Part shown: positions 10,010 through 18,470 of the stretch, piece after piece | How positions within the stretch are numbered: position 1 is the first letter of the stretch | Layout of the letters: each line of letters begins with the position of its first letter | Assembly (NCBI GenBank): GCA_021801345.1 | Contig: JAJYYA010000066.1 | Coordinates: forward strand, 1-64,000 | From: Nitrospirota bacterium | GTDB lineage: Bacteria; Nitrospirota; Leptospirillia; Leptospirillales; Leptospirillaceae | DNA: 64,000 nucleotides | Direction of reading: 5' to 3' | Program-made: the position numbers and the translations under genes | Notes under the pieces: model-generated | Databases searched by the model: none | Told to the model about the DNA's origin: nothing | Seen by the model: only the letters and a program-made list of their open reading frames with translations

Positions 10010-11475
10010 CAGGAAGGCTCCCGTAATTGAAATGTGATCGAAATATAGGACCCTTTCGGGCTCCTGTCCAACTCGCAGGTTTTGTCGAGCCACCCCGGAA
10101 TCCAGATCGCTTCCTCGTCGAGGGAGAGAACGGGAAGCCGGTCCTTGCCCGAAGAGGGCAGAGGCTTTCCCTTCCAGAGGGAAGAGAGTCTCCGGGGAGA
10201 GCTCCCTGACCCTCCGGCGCCCGCGCCGGAGCCCCAGACGGTCTGCCCCGGGACGCGGTAGCCGACCGTAAGAACGGGCTCCCTTGCGGTAAAGGCCTCC
10301 TCCGGAAGGATCGCCTCGAGGGAAGGGCGCGCGCCGGACTCGAAGGAAGGCGTCTCCGGAAGGCGCCTGATCCATAGCCGGCCTCCGCGGGGAAGCGCGA
10401 CCGGGAGGGCCTCTTCCCCCTCGGAGGGCAGGGAAAGCATTCTTTGATGATTTGGAGTGTCAGGATAATGGTATACCAGATCCGCATGCTCCGAGACAAT
10501 ATCGAGGGTCCAGCCTTCCCCGAGAGGAAAGTTCCGAACGAAGTCGGAGGGCGGTGTGCGAAGGGTTCGGAGGAGGTTGCGCTCGGGAGGGACGGGGATC
10601 TTCCAGGCGCTCTGGCGCCGCAGGATCTCCGAGAGGAACTCCCCCTGGCGGGAGGGAGGGAGAAAGGAGTAGAGCCGGAGGGAGAAGCGGAGAGCGCCGG
10701 GAGCCTCCTCGAGAAGAAGAAGGGGAATCGGCAGGGGGGGACGCTCCGAGATCTCCCGCTCCATCAGCCGCGCCAGAAGGTCGAGGTGGGCCGTTCCCTC
10801 CGGGGGGAAGAGGCGATCGATCTCGGGCCTGAGCTCGAGCCGGATACGGTTTCTCAGGGGGGAGAGCTCGAGGTTGGCGGGGTCGTCCATGAAAAGGTGC
10901 CCGGCCTCTTCAAGGGCCCCTCGGATCATGGCGCGGCCGAAAGAGAGAAGGGGGCGGTAAATCCGTCCGGTCCTTTCCCGGATCCCGATCAGTCCCCGGG
11001 GGCCCGTCCCCCGGAACAGATTGGCCAGGACCGTCTCGATCCGGTCGTCCCTCTGATGGCCCAAGAAAAGGACGGCTTCGGGGTGTTTCTCGAGGTAGTC
11101 CCGGAAGAATCCCTGCCGTTCGTCCCTGAGCGTTGTCTCCGAGACGCCAAGCCGCCGCCGCTCGGGGGAGGGGGACTCGCCGAGGATAACGCAAAGGCCC
11201 AGACCTTCCGCCAGAGAAAACACGAAGGAGCGGTCACGGGCGTTCTTTTCCGGGTCGGTATGGTGGTCGAAGTGCAGGACCTCGATCTTTGTGGCCGGGG
11301 GGCGGTGTCGCAAGAGAAGACGCAGGAGAAGGACCGAGTCCCCTCCTCCGGAGACGGCCACCCCCCAGAGCGGACAGGACGGCTCCCCCACAGGCTCCGA
11401 AAGCCCGTGACGCGCGAGAAAGCTCCGGACGGGAGGATCAAAGGGGGCGAACGGATCCTTCGAAGACGATGTCAT
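9982..11475 (-). CDS. tilS: tRNA(Ile)-lysidine synthetase
   Basis: Modifies C34 of the AUA-reading isoleucine tRNA with lysine, which makes it essential. The N-terminal PP-loop is 'VAVSGGGDSVLLL' (SGGxDS form), followed by 'HFDHHTD' and 'LGHQRDDRIETVLANLFRGTG', diagnostic for TilS. The 497-residue length suggests the C-terminal substrate-binding domains are present, though weakly conserved. The ATG at 11475 has AGAGGG six bases upstream and overlaps the end of ribF by 38 bases; upstream in-frame sequence is a ribF shadow. Confidence 0.93.
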   Translation of the reverse strand: MTSSSKDPFAPFDPPVRSFLARHGLSEPVGEPSCPLWGVAVSGGGDSVLLLRLLLRHRPPATKIEVLHFDHHTDPEKNARDRSFVFSLAEGLGLCVILGESPSPERRRLGVSETTLRDERQGFFRDYLEKHPEAVLFLGHQRDDRIETVLANLFRGTGPRGLIGIRERTGRIYRPLLSFGRAMIRGALEEAGHLFMDDPANLELSPLRNRIRLELRPEIDRLFPPEGTAHLDLLARLMEREISERPPLPIPLLLLEEAPGALRFSLRLYSFLPPSRQGEFLSEILRRQSAWKIPVPPERNLLRTLRTPPSDFVRNFPLGEGWTLDIVSEHADLVYHYPDTPNHQRMLSLPSEGEEALPVALPRGGRLWIRRLPETPSFESGARPSLEAILPEEAFTAREPVLTVGYRVPGQTVWGSGAGAGGSGSSPRRLSSLWKGKPLPSSGKDRLPVLSLDEEAIWIPGWLDKTCELDRSPKGSYISITFQLREPSWWKKSLENP

Positions 11476-12403
11476 GGAGAACCCTCTGGGCATTTGCGAT
11501 GTCGGAGGTGATCTGGGCCTTGAGTGCGTCAACGTTGGGGAAGGAGCGCTCTCCCCTGACCCTGTGGTAGAAGAAGACCTGGTGATCCTTCCCGTAGAGA
11601 TCCCCGGAAAAGCCCGGAATGTGCGTCTCGATGACGGGGCGGTGGGTGCCGAAGGTCGGTTTGGTCCCGATATAGGTGGCCGAGTCGTAGAGGGCTCCCT
11701 CCGTCCGGGTCCGGGTGGCATAGACTCCGGACGGGGGAACGAGCCGGTGCTCCGGAGGAACGAGATTCAGCGTGGGAAAGCCGAGAAGGCGTCCCCGCCT
11801 CTCTCCCTCGGCGACCGGACCCGAGATCTCGAGCGGGCGCGTCAGAAGCCGGTTGGCCTCCTCGAGATCTCCCGAGTCTACGGCCTTTCTGATCCGGGAG
11901 CTCGAGACGCGGTGGCCGTTCTCCTCGAGCGGGGGCAGGGGGAGGACCCGGGTCCCCGACCCTCCAAGCTCCCTCTCCAGGGTGTCGAGTGTTCCGTGGC
12001 GCCCCGCTCCGAACCGGAATCCTTCTCCGAGCAGGATCAGGGCCGGACGAAAAAGGGCGTGCAGGACATGTTGCGAAAAAAACTCTGCGGTCATGGAGGC
12101 GAGGACTCTGTCGAATGTGAGGCAGACGAGGACGTCGAGGCCCAGTTCGCGGAGAACCTCCTCCTGCCGTTTTCGGGACATGATCATTCTGAAGGCGGAG
12201 TCCGGAGCAAGCACGAAGAGCGGGTGAGGGGCGAATGTCAGGAGAAGCGAAGGAACGCCGGAGATCTTCGCCTCGGCCTTGAGCCGGGAGAGGAGATACT
12301 GGTGGCCGACATGGACCCCGTCGAAGTTCCCGATCGTCATGGCATAGGGGCCGGGGGGAAGGGTGCGGGAGAGTGTGGGAAGGTCGCCGCGAAAGGTCTC
12401 CAT
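11438..12403 (-). CDS. ribF: Bifunctional riboflavin kinase / FAD synthetase
   Basis: Phosphorylates riboflavin to FMN and adenylylates it to FAD. The FAD synthetase part has 'TIGNFDGVHVGHQ' near residue 24 and the insert 'VSSSRIRKAVDSGD'; the kinase part has 'GRLLGFPTLNL' and 'IGTKPTFG'. The product is 321 residues, usual for RibF. I chose the ATG at 12403, four bases after the hemB stop; an in-frame GTG at 12433 would add ten residues and overlap hemB. Confidence 0.94.
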   Translation of the reverse strand: METFRGDLPTLSRTLPPGPYAMTIGNFDGVHVGHQYLLSRLKAEAKISGVPSLLLTFAPHPLFVLAPDSAFRMIMSRKRQEEVLRELGLDVLVCLTFDRVLASMTAEFFSQHVLHALFRPALILLGEGFRFGAGRHGTLDTLERELGGSGTRVLPLPPLEENGHRVSSSRIRKAVDSGDLEEANRLLTRPLEISGPVAEGERRGRLLGFPTLNLVPPEHRLVPPSGVYATRTRTEGALYDSATYIGTKPTFGTHRPVIETHIPGFSGDLYGKDHQVFFYHRVRGERSFPNVDALKAQITSDIANAQRVLHDIVFEGSVRPL

Positions 12404-12407
12404 GCGG

Positions 12408-13382
12408 TCAGCTTCGGAGAAGTTTGGCCGCACGGATGGCGAAGTAGGTCAGGATCATCTGGGCGCCGGCGCGCCGGATGGCGGTCAGGGATTCGATCAT
12501 GACCCGGTCGGTATCGATCCAGCCATTGGCGCCGGCCGCCATGATCATCGAATACTCTCCCGAGACCTGGTAGGCGGCCACCGGAAGGTCGGACGAGGCG
12601 GCGACCTTCGCGATGATATCGAGGTAGGCGATCGCCGGTTTGACCATCAGGATGTCCGCTCCCTCCTCCCTGTCGAGCCGGGCCTCCCTGAGGGCCTCCC
12701 GGCTTCCCCGGAAGTCCATCTGGTAGGAGCACCGGTCCCCGAACTGGGGACCGCTCATCATGGCGTCACGGAAGGGACCATAGAGAGCGGAGGCGTATTT
12801 GACGGCATAGGAGAGGATCAGCGTGTCGGTGAAGGCGTGTGTGTCGAGAAGGGTCCGGATGGCGGCAACACGACCGTCCATCATGTCGGAGGGAGCGACC
12901 ACGTCGGCCCCGGCCTGGGCATGGAGAAGGGCCATCTGCGCCAGGATCTCGAGGGTCGGATCGTTCTCGATGCGATCCCCCTTCACCAGTCCGCAGTGGC
13001 CGTGCGTCGTGTACTCGTCGATGCAGACGTCGGTCATGACGACGAAGTCGGGGAAGCTCGCCCGGATCGCTCCGATGGCCTGGGGGACCGGACCGTCGGG
13101 ATTGAGCGCCTCGGATCCCGACTCATCCTTCTTCTCGGGGATGCCAAAGAGGAGGAGGGAGCGGATTCCGGCCTCCCAGGCCTCCCGGAGGATCTCCGGA
13201 AGAAGGTCCACCGAGTGTCGAAAGACGCCCGGCATGGAGGCGATCGGCTCCTTGCGGTTCTTTCCCCAGGTGACAAAGAGGGGAAGGATCAGGTTGTCGG
13301 GGTGGAGGTCCACCTCCCGGACAAGGTTCCGGATGGGGGCGTTCGTTCTGAGGCGTCGGGGCCGTTCGACGGGATGGCTCAC
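12408..13382 (-). CDS. hemB: Porphobilinogen synthase (delta-aminolevulinic acid dehydratase)
   Basis: Condenses two ALA molecules to porphobilinogen. The 324 residues contain the two Schiff-base lysines in 'LSYAVKYAS' and 'ILMVKPAIAYLD', plus 'PSDMMDGRV'. The metal loop reads 'DVCIDEYTTHGHCG': of the three cysteines that bind catalytic zinc in zinc-type enzymes, the middle one is Asp, while both outer ones remain. Mg-type enzymes replace all three. The start is a GTG at 13382 with AAGGAGAG nine bases away, overlapping the previous gene as GTGA. Fifth gene of the heme block. Confidence 0.96.
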   Translation of the reverse strand: MSHPVERPRRLRTNAPIRNLVREVDLHPDNLILPLFVTWGKNRKEPIASMPGVFRHSVDLLPEILREAWEAGIRSLLLFGIPEKKDESGSEALNPDGPVPQAIGAIRASFPDFVVMTDVCIDEYTTHGHCGLVKGDRIENDPTLEILAQMALLHAQAGADVVAPSDMMDGRVAAIRTLLDTHAFTDTLILSYAVKYASALYGPFRDAMMSGPQFGDRCSYQMDFRGSREALREARLDREEGADILMVKPAIAYLDIIAKVAASSDLPVAAYQVSGEYSMIMAAGANGWIDTDRVMIESLTAIRRAGAQMILTYFAIRAAKLLRS

Positions 13383-15004
13383 GGGAGGGTCTCTCCTTGG
13401 GTTTGCCCCCCCATAGCGCCGGGGGGCGGTTGTCGTCCTTCCGCATTATTTCCGAATGCCGACAGGAAATCCAGCGCGGCCTCGACGACGGAGTCGGTGG
13501 TGGGATGTGCCGCCATGCACACGGTACGCACCTTCGCCACGTCGAGCTCTTTGCGGGTTGTCGGGCCGATCGCAAGTGCCGGGAGACGGCCGATGGCCTC
13601 TTTCTGATCGGGAAAGAGCGAAAGAAGCCCCTCGAAGGCGGAGGGACTGTAGTAGATCGCCAGGTCGATGGCCCCTTCTGCAAGGAGGGGCCGAAGCCGC
13701 TCCTTCTTCTCCTCGGAAATCTCCGGCAGGGTATTTTCATAGACGGACAGGGTCTCGACTTGGTAGCCAAGCGCCTCGAGCCCCTGGGGGATCGTCCCGG
13801 TGCCCCGGTCGCCCCTGATGAGAAGAATCTTCCCGCGGGGCTCCTTGGCGAGATCTCTAAAGGCGGATACGACGCCTTTTCCGTGAGACTCCTCCGGAGA
13901 GAGGTCGGGCAGGAGCCCGGACCTTTTCAGGGCCTCCCCCGTGGCGGGCCCCATGGAGAAGATCCGGGTGCCCGCAAGGGAGCGCAGGTCCCGGCCACTT
14001 TCCCGGAGGGCCTCGATAAAGCTCTGGACGCCGTTCGGGCTCAAAAAGACGATCCACTGGAACTCGCCGAGCCGGCTCAGGCGATCGTCCGACCTGCCGG
14101 ACTGGAGGGGAGAGATCCTGATGGTGGGGAGAGAGTGGACCGTGGCTCCGAGAGCCTGGAGGCGGCGGGCGAGATCGGAGGCGTGGCCGCTATCGCGGGT
14201 CAGGAGAAGGCGTTTTCCGAAAAGGGGAAGGCGATGGGTCCAGGCGACCTCGTCCTTGAGGGAGACGACCTCGCCGACCGTCAGGATGGCGGGAGGAGCG
14301 ACCCTGGTGCGGTCGAGAAAGGCGGGAAGGTCTCCCAGGTCGTTAAAGAAGGTCTCCTGGAGCGGCGTCGTTCCCCATCGGAGGATGGCCGTCGGTGTCT
14401 TGGCCGGAAGTCCGGCCGCGAGAAGGCGAAGGACCAGCCCCTTCATGTAAAGCGCGCCCATCAGAACGACGAGTGTCTGGCGCGGCCGCGCCAGAGCCTT
14501 GATGTCCTCCTCCTCCCACTTGTCGGGATCGTCATGGGCGGTAAGGATGACAAGCCGGGAGCTGTGGTCGCGGTGGGTCACCGGGATCCCGGCATAGGCC
14601 GGGACGGCGAGGGGGGATGTGACCCCGGGAACGACGGCAAAGGGGATCCCGGCTTGGGCGAGGATCTGGGCCTCCTCCCCCCCTCGCCCGAAGAGAAAGG
14701 GATCCCCCCCTTTGAGTCGGACAACGAGCGCCCCCCGGCGCGCGTGTTCCACCAGGGCCGCTCCGATCTCCTGCTGGGACATGCGGGGATGGTTCCGGAC
14801 CTTGCCGGCGTCGATGCGAAGGGCTCCTTCGGGAGCCAGGTCGAGAAGCTCGGGGGGGACGAGGTGGTCGTAGAGAAGAACATCCGCCATCGCGAGTGCC
14901 TGGGCTCCCCGCAAAGTCAGAAGGCCCGGGTCACCCGGCCCGGCGCCGACTAGAAAAACCCGGGGAGCGCCGTTCGGGGTTTTTGGGAGGCCGGAGTCAG
15001 ACAT
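13379..15004 (-). CDS. cobA/hemD: Fused uroporphyrinogen-III C-methyltransferase and uroporphyrinogen-III synthase
   Basis: Residues 1 to about 255 form the SAM-dependent SUMT (CobA/CysG-A) domain, with 'VFLVGAGPGDPGLLTLRG', 'VRLKGGDPFLFGRGGEE', 'VVPGVTSP' and 'GIPVTHR'. Residues from about 260 to 541 form HemD ('KRLLLTRD', 'VFLSPNGVQSFIEAL', 'IYYSPSAFEGLL'). The fusion makes uroporphyrinogen III and diverts part of it to precorrin-2, hence siroheme or cobalamin. The ATG at 15004 has GAGGG six bases upstream. It sits between hemC and hemB, and 144 bases separate it from hemC. Confidence 0.94.
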   Translation of the reverse strand: MSDSGLPKTPNGAPRVFLVGAGPGDPGLLTLRGAQALAMADVLLYDHLVPPELLDLAPEGALRIDAGKVRNHPRMSQQEIGAALVEHARRGALVVRLKGGDPFLFGRGGEEAQILAQAGIPFAVVPGVTSPLAVPAYAGIPVTHRDHSSRLVILTAHDDPDKWEEEDIKALARPRQTLVVLMGALYMKGLVLRLLAAGLPAKTPTAILRWGTTPLQETFFNDLGDLPAFLDRTRVAPPAILTVGEVVSLKDEVAWTHRLPLFGKRLLLTRDSGHASDLARRLQALGATVHSLPTIRISPLQSGRSDDRLSRLGEFQWIVFLSPNGVQSFIEALRESGRDLRSLAGTRIFSMGPATGEALKRSGLLPDLSPEESHGKGVVSAFRDLAKEPRGKILLIRGDRGTGTIPQGLEALGYQVETLSVYENTLPEISEEKKERLRPLLAEGAIDLAIYYSPSAFEGLLSLFPDQKEAIGRLPALAIGPTTRKELDVAKVRTVCMAAHPTTDSVVEAALDFLSAFGNNAEGRQPPPGAMGGQTQGETLP

Positions 15005-15148
15005 CGAGAGACCCTCGCACCAGGGGAGGGTGCAATGTTCCGGCTGGGGCTCCGGAAAGGAGGGCCCGAAGATCCGGGGAGAAGAAATGTGTCATGGGTC
15101 CAGCGAAAAGGGGCATGGATTGATCATAGGACGATCCGGGATCGATCT

Positions 15149-16138
15149 TCAATCGGTCCCGGATGTCCGGGAGGGCGCAGCCGGAGAATGTCCGGAAGAG
15201 TTCGGGAGGAGGGAGTCGAGGAGCGCCTGACCCCCGCGGGCCAGAAGAGCCTCTCCCGCCGAGACCCCGAGGCGGGCAGCCTCCCCGGCAGATCCCCTCT
15301 TGTGCTCCTCAAGGAGGGTGACGCCTTCGACGTCGAGGACGCGGGCAACAAGTTCGATCTCTCCGGGGGAGACGGTCCGGGCATGGGCGGCGATGGGAAG
15401 CTGGCATCCCCCGTCGAGGGCGGAGAGAAGGCCCCGTTCGGCAAGAACGCAGGCCGTCGTTTCGGGATCCGAGATCCGGGAAAGAAGGCGGGAGATCCGG
15501 TCGTCCCCCCTTCGGCATTCAAGGCCGAGCGCTCCCTGTCCGACGGCCGGGAGGGAGAGCTCGGGGGAAAGAAACTCCCGGATCCTGTCGGAGAAGCCCA
15601 GCCGGATAAGGCCGGCTGCGGCAAGGATGATGGCGTCGACCTGCCCCTGGTCGAGTTTTTTGAGCCGGGTACCGACATTTCCCCGGAGGGACTCGAATCG
15701 GAGGTCCGGTCTCTTGTGTCGGAGCTGGGCCATGCGCCGAAGCGAGGAGGTGCCGATTCTGGCGCCGGGGGGCAGGGAGGAAAAGGAGGAGAATCGGGGG
15801 GAGACCAGAGCATCCCGCGGATCCTCCCGAGCGAGGATGGCGCCGATGACAAGGCCGTCGGGAAGAAAGGCCGGCACATCCTTCATGCTGTGGACGGCGA
15901 GATCGATCGTTCCCGCGATGAGCGCCTCCTCGATCTCCTTGACGAAGAGTCCCTTGCCTCCGACCTGGGAGAGGGGGACGGAAAGGATCATGTCCCCCGT
16001 CGTCTTGATGACGACGAGTTCGGAGGCGCATCCGGAGGTCTCCCAAAGGAGCTTGGCCACATGGCGGGCCTGCCACAGGGCGAGCTCAGATCCACGGGTT
16101 CCGATGCGTACGGGAGAGTTTCCGGGGGAGGTCAGCAA
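15149..16138 (-). CDS. hemC: Hydroxymethylbilane synthase (porphobilinogen deaminase)
   Basis: Polymerises four porphobilinogens into hydroxymethylbilane. Family motifs: 'RIGTRGSELALWQA', 'KTTGD', 'GKGLFVKEIEEAL', 'AVHSMKDVP', 'GTSSLRR', 'LRGNVGTRLKKL' and the cofactor cysteine region 'GGCQLPIAAHA'. Much longer open sequence continues upstream in this frame but belongs to hemA. The start must lie near the hemA stop; a TTG at 16138 gives 329 residues and a seven-base overlap with hemA. The start codon is therefore less certain than the gene itself. Confidence 0.94.
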   Translation of the reverse strand: MLTSPGNSPVRIGTRGSELALWQARHVAKLLWETSGCASELVVIKTTGDMILSVPLSQVGGKGLFVKEIEEALIAGTIDLAVHSMKDVPAFLPDGLVIGAILAREDPRDALVSPRFSSFSSLPPGARIGTSSLRRMAQLRHKRPDLRFESLRGNVGTRLKKLDQGQVDAIILAAAGLIRLGFSDRIREFLSPELSLPAVGQGALGLECRRGDDRISRLLSRISDPETTACVLAERGLLSALDGGCQLPIAAHARTVSPGEIELVARVLDVEGVTLLEEHKRGSAGEAARLGVSAGEALLARGGQALLDSLLPNSSGHSPAAPSRTSGTD

Positions 16139-17499
16139 GGCTGCTCGCCGGGAAGGGGAAGATCGGAGAGGGGGGAGTCCAGAACCAATTTTTCCGGAGC
16201 CTCCCGGGTCCTGTCGGCCACGGTCGGCCTGACGATGTCCGGAGGAAGGCCATAGCAGCGCGTGATCCACTCCCAGGCCTCGTCGACGTTCGATGAGCTT
16301 CGGAGGGCCTGGTAGGCGGGGTGGAGCATCTTGTTCATGAGGGACTGGGTGAGGAGGAGGACCTGCTTTCGGCTCTCCTCGGGAAGCGCATCGAGTGTTC
16401 GGGAGAATCGTTCGATCTCGGAAAGACGGAGAGCCTCTGTGTGTTGCCGGAGGGACTGGATCAGGGGAACGGTCGAACGCTCCGCCCGCCACTTTTCGAA
16501 CTGGGAGACCTCCTGGTGGACGATCTCCCGGGCGGCGAAGGTCTCCATCTCCCGTTCCTTCTGGTTCGCGGAGACGACGGATCTGAGGTCGTCGATATTG
16601 TAGAGAAAGGTATTCGAAAGCTTCGATATTTCGGGGTCGATGTTCCGGGGCACGGCGATGTCGATGAGGAAGAGAGGACGGAATCCCCGGCGCTCCATGG
16701 CCGACTCCATGACCGGAACCGTCAGGAGGTAGGTCTCGGCCCCGGTGGAGCAGACGACCATGTCGGCCTCGGCCAGAAACTCCTCGAGACGGCTCATGGG
16801 GGCATAGGTCGCCTCGTACTCGGCCGCCAGCGGCTCGCCCCGGGAGGGGTCGCGGGTCATGAGGATGAGGGAGCGGACGCCCATCTTCTTCATGTGGCGC
16901 GCCGTCAGCTGCGCCATCTCTCCGCCCCCGAGAAGAAGGACCGACTTGTTCGACATCTCCTGGAAGATCTTTCGTGCGAGCTGGCAGGCGGCGTAGCTGA
17001 TGGAGACGGGGAGGTGGCTGATGGCCGTCTCCGAGCGAACCCGCTTGGCGGCGCTGACGGCACGCTGGAAGATCTGGTTCAGGTAGGGACCGACCGAGCT
17101 CTCCTTGCGGCAGATCTCGAAGGACTCCTTCACCTGGCCTGTGATCTGGGGCTCCCCCACCACCATGGAGTCGAGGCTTGCCGTGACCGAAAAGAGATGC
17201 TCGACCGCCTCCGTGTCCGTCTTGTAGTAAAGGTGGGGACGGAGCGAGACTCCGTTGAGCGAAGGATGGGTCCGCGAAAGAAATTCGGTGAAGAAGTCCG
17301 GAGACGGATGGATGTTCGATGTGATGGTAAGGATCTCGACCCGGTTGCAAGTCGAGAGCAGGAGGCACTCGAGGACGGTCTCTTCGTTGGACAGGGCGCG
17401 TACCGCAGGAGCCAGATGCTCCTTGGGGTACGCGATCCTTTCCCGGATGTCGACGGGAGCCGTCTTATGGTTGACGCCGGCTAGGGTGATCTTGATCAA
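16132..17499 (-). CDS. hemA: Glutamyl-tRNA reductase
   Basis: First committed enzyme of the C5 heme pathway: reduces glutamyl-tRNA to glutamate-1-semialdehyde. The N-terminus 'LAGVNHKTAPVDIRE' and the active-site 'LLLSTCNRVEI' (catalytic Cys near residue 50) are diagnostic, followed by 'QITGQVK', 'VLLLGGGEMAQLTARHMK' for NADPH and 'DIAVPRNIDPEI'. 455 residues, normal length. The start is a TTG at 17499. It is followed immediately by hemC and preceded by a HemX-like membrane protein, a classic hemX-hemA-hemC arrangement. Confidence 0.96.
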   Translation of the reverse strand: MIKITLAGVNHKTAPVDIRERIAYPKEHLAPAVRALSNEETVLECLLLSTCNRVEILTITSNIHPSPDFFTEFLSRTHPSLNGVSLRPHLYYKTDTEAVEHLFSVTASLDSMVVGEPQITGQVKESFEICRKESSVGPYLNQIFQRAVSAAKRVRSETAISHLPVSISYAACQLARKIFQEMSNKSVLLLGGGEMAQLTARHMKKMGVRSLILMTRDPSRGEPLAAEYEATYAPMSRLEEFLAEADMVVCSTGAETYLLTVPVMESAMERRGFRPLFLIDIAVPRNIDPEISKLSNTFLYNIDDLRSVVSANQKEREMETFAAREIVHQEVSQFEKWRAERSTVPLIQSLRQHTEALRLSEIERFSRTLDALPEESRKQVLLLTQSLMNKMLHPAYQALRSSSNVDEAWEWITRCYGLPPDIVRPTVADRTREAPEKLVLDSPLSDLPLPGEQPC

Positions 17500-17565
17500 A
17501 TGAAAGTCTCCGCTGTCACCTGGCTCGTCTCGATGCTCCGGGAGCCCACCGACGGATGGCCGGCC

Positions 17566-18414
17566 CTAGAGGATGAAATGGGAGCCCTTTGAGAAAAAGA
17601 GCAGAACGAGCATTGTTGCCGCAAAGACGAGAAAGCCCGATATCGACAGATAGGCCGCCTGTTTCCCCCTGAAGCGCCGATTCCACCGGACGAGGACCGA
17701 GGTGGCGTAGAGCAGCCACACGAGGATCGCTCCGATAAAGGCCAGCCGGCCCTGGGAGGCGAGGGGAATGGTTCTTCCAAACTTCTCCCACGACCAAATC
17801 ATGGCAAAAAAGAGACCTGCGGTCAAGAAAACGAACCCGATTCCGCTGAAGTTGTTGTTGAGCTGATCAAGGGTCTCGAGAGAGGGGATCCGGCTGAAAA
17901 AACGGTTGAAGATTTTTCTCCGGAGAAACTGGTCGAGAAGAAGATAAAGAAGGGAGACCATGAAGGAGAGTGCCGCCGACGCCAGTCCGAGGTCGATCAG
18001 CAGGGTGTGGATGGAGAGAAGAAGGCCGATGGGCTCGCCTGTCCCGAGGACGGGGGTGCGAAAGGAGATCCCGATGACCATAAGGGTCGAGAAAAAGGCG
18101 ATCCCGAAGATGAAAAGCCCGAGAATGCGAACTTTTTTCTGGTGCTCGAGATAGAGAAATGTCAGGACGAGGGACCAGGAGAAGAAGGAGAGAACCTCCC
18201 GCAGGGAGAGAAGGGCCACATGGCCCTGAAAGCCGAACCGGATAAAGATAGCCAGCGACTGGAAGAGGACCCCTCCGACGCCCGCCGTGACCGGAGCCCA
18301 GGGAATGCGGGGAGGGCGGGAGAGGAGAATCTCCGAAAGATAAAGGATGAAGGCTCCGAGATAGAAGCCGCTCGCCATTTCAAGCAAGAGAAGTTCGAGG
18401 GGAGAGATTGTCAC
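17566..18414 (-). CDS. HemX / CcsA-like cytochrome assembly membrane protein
   Basis: A 282-residue polytopic protein with about eight hydrophobic helices, in the position of hemX upstream of hemA. Helices alternate with short loops; 'MIWSWEKFGRTI' near residue 225 resembles a reduced version of the tryptophan-rich heme-handling loop of the CcsA/ResC family. HemX-type proteins tune HemA levels in some bacteria, while CcsA proteins attach heme to cytochromes c. Which role applies cannot be decided from sequence alone. The GTG at 18414 is chosen because it places the first helix at the N-terminus; the open frame extends 18 codons further. Confidence 0.75.
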   Translation of the reverse strand: MTISPLELLLLEMASGFYLGAFILYLSEILLSRPPRIPWAPVTAGVGGVLFQSLAIFIRFGFQGHVALLSLREVLSFFSWSLVLTFLYLEHQKKVRILGLFIFGIAFFSTLMVIGISFRTPVLGTGEPIGLLLSIHTLLIDLGLASAALSFMVSLLYLLLDQFLRRKIFNRFFSRIPSLETLDQLNNNFSGIGFVFLTAGLFFAMIWSWEKFGRTIPLASQGRLAFIGAILVWLLYATSVLVRWNRRFRGKQAAYLSISGFLVFAATMLVLLFFSKGSHFIL

Positions 18415-18470
18415 GGAGACCCTGTTCTGTCGTATTTTTTCCGGGGAACGGAAAGGCTCCCCGGACAACC

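Noticed and set aside
16139-17368. N-terminal extension of hemC by about 410 residues
   Set aside because: The extension lies in hemA out of frame and is composition-biased; hemC homology begins at 16138.
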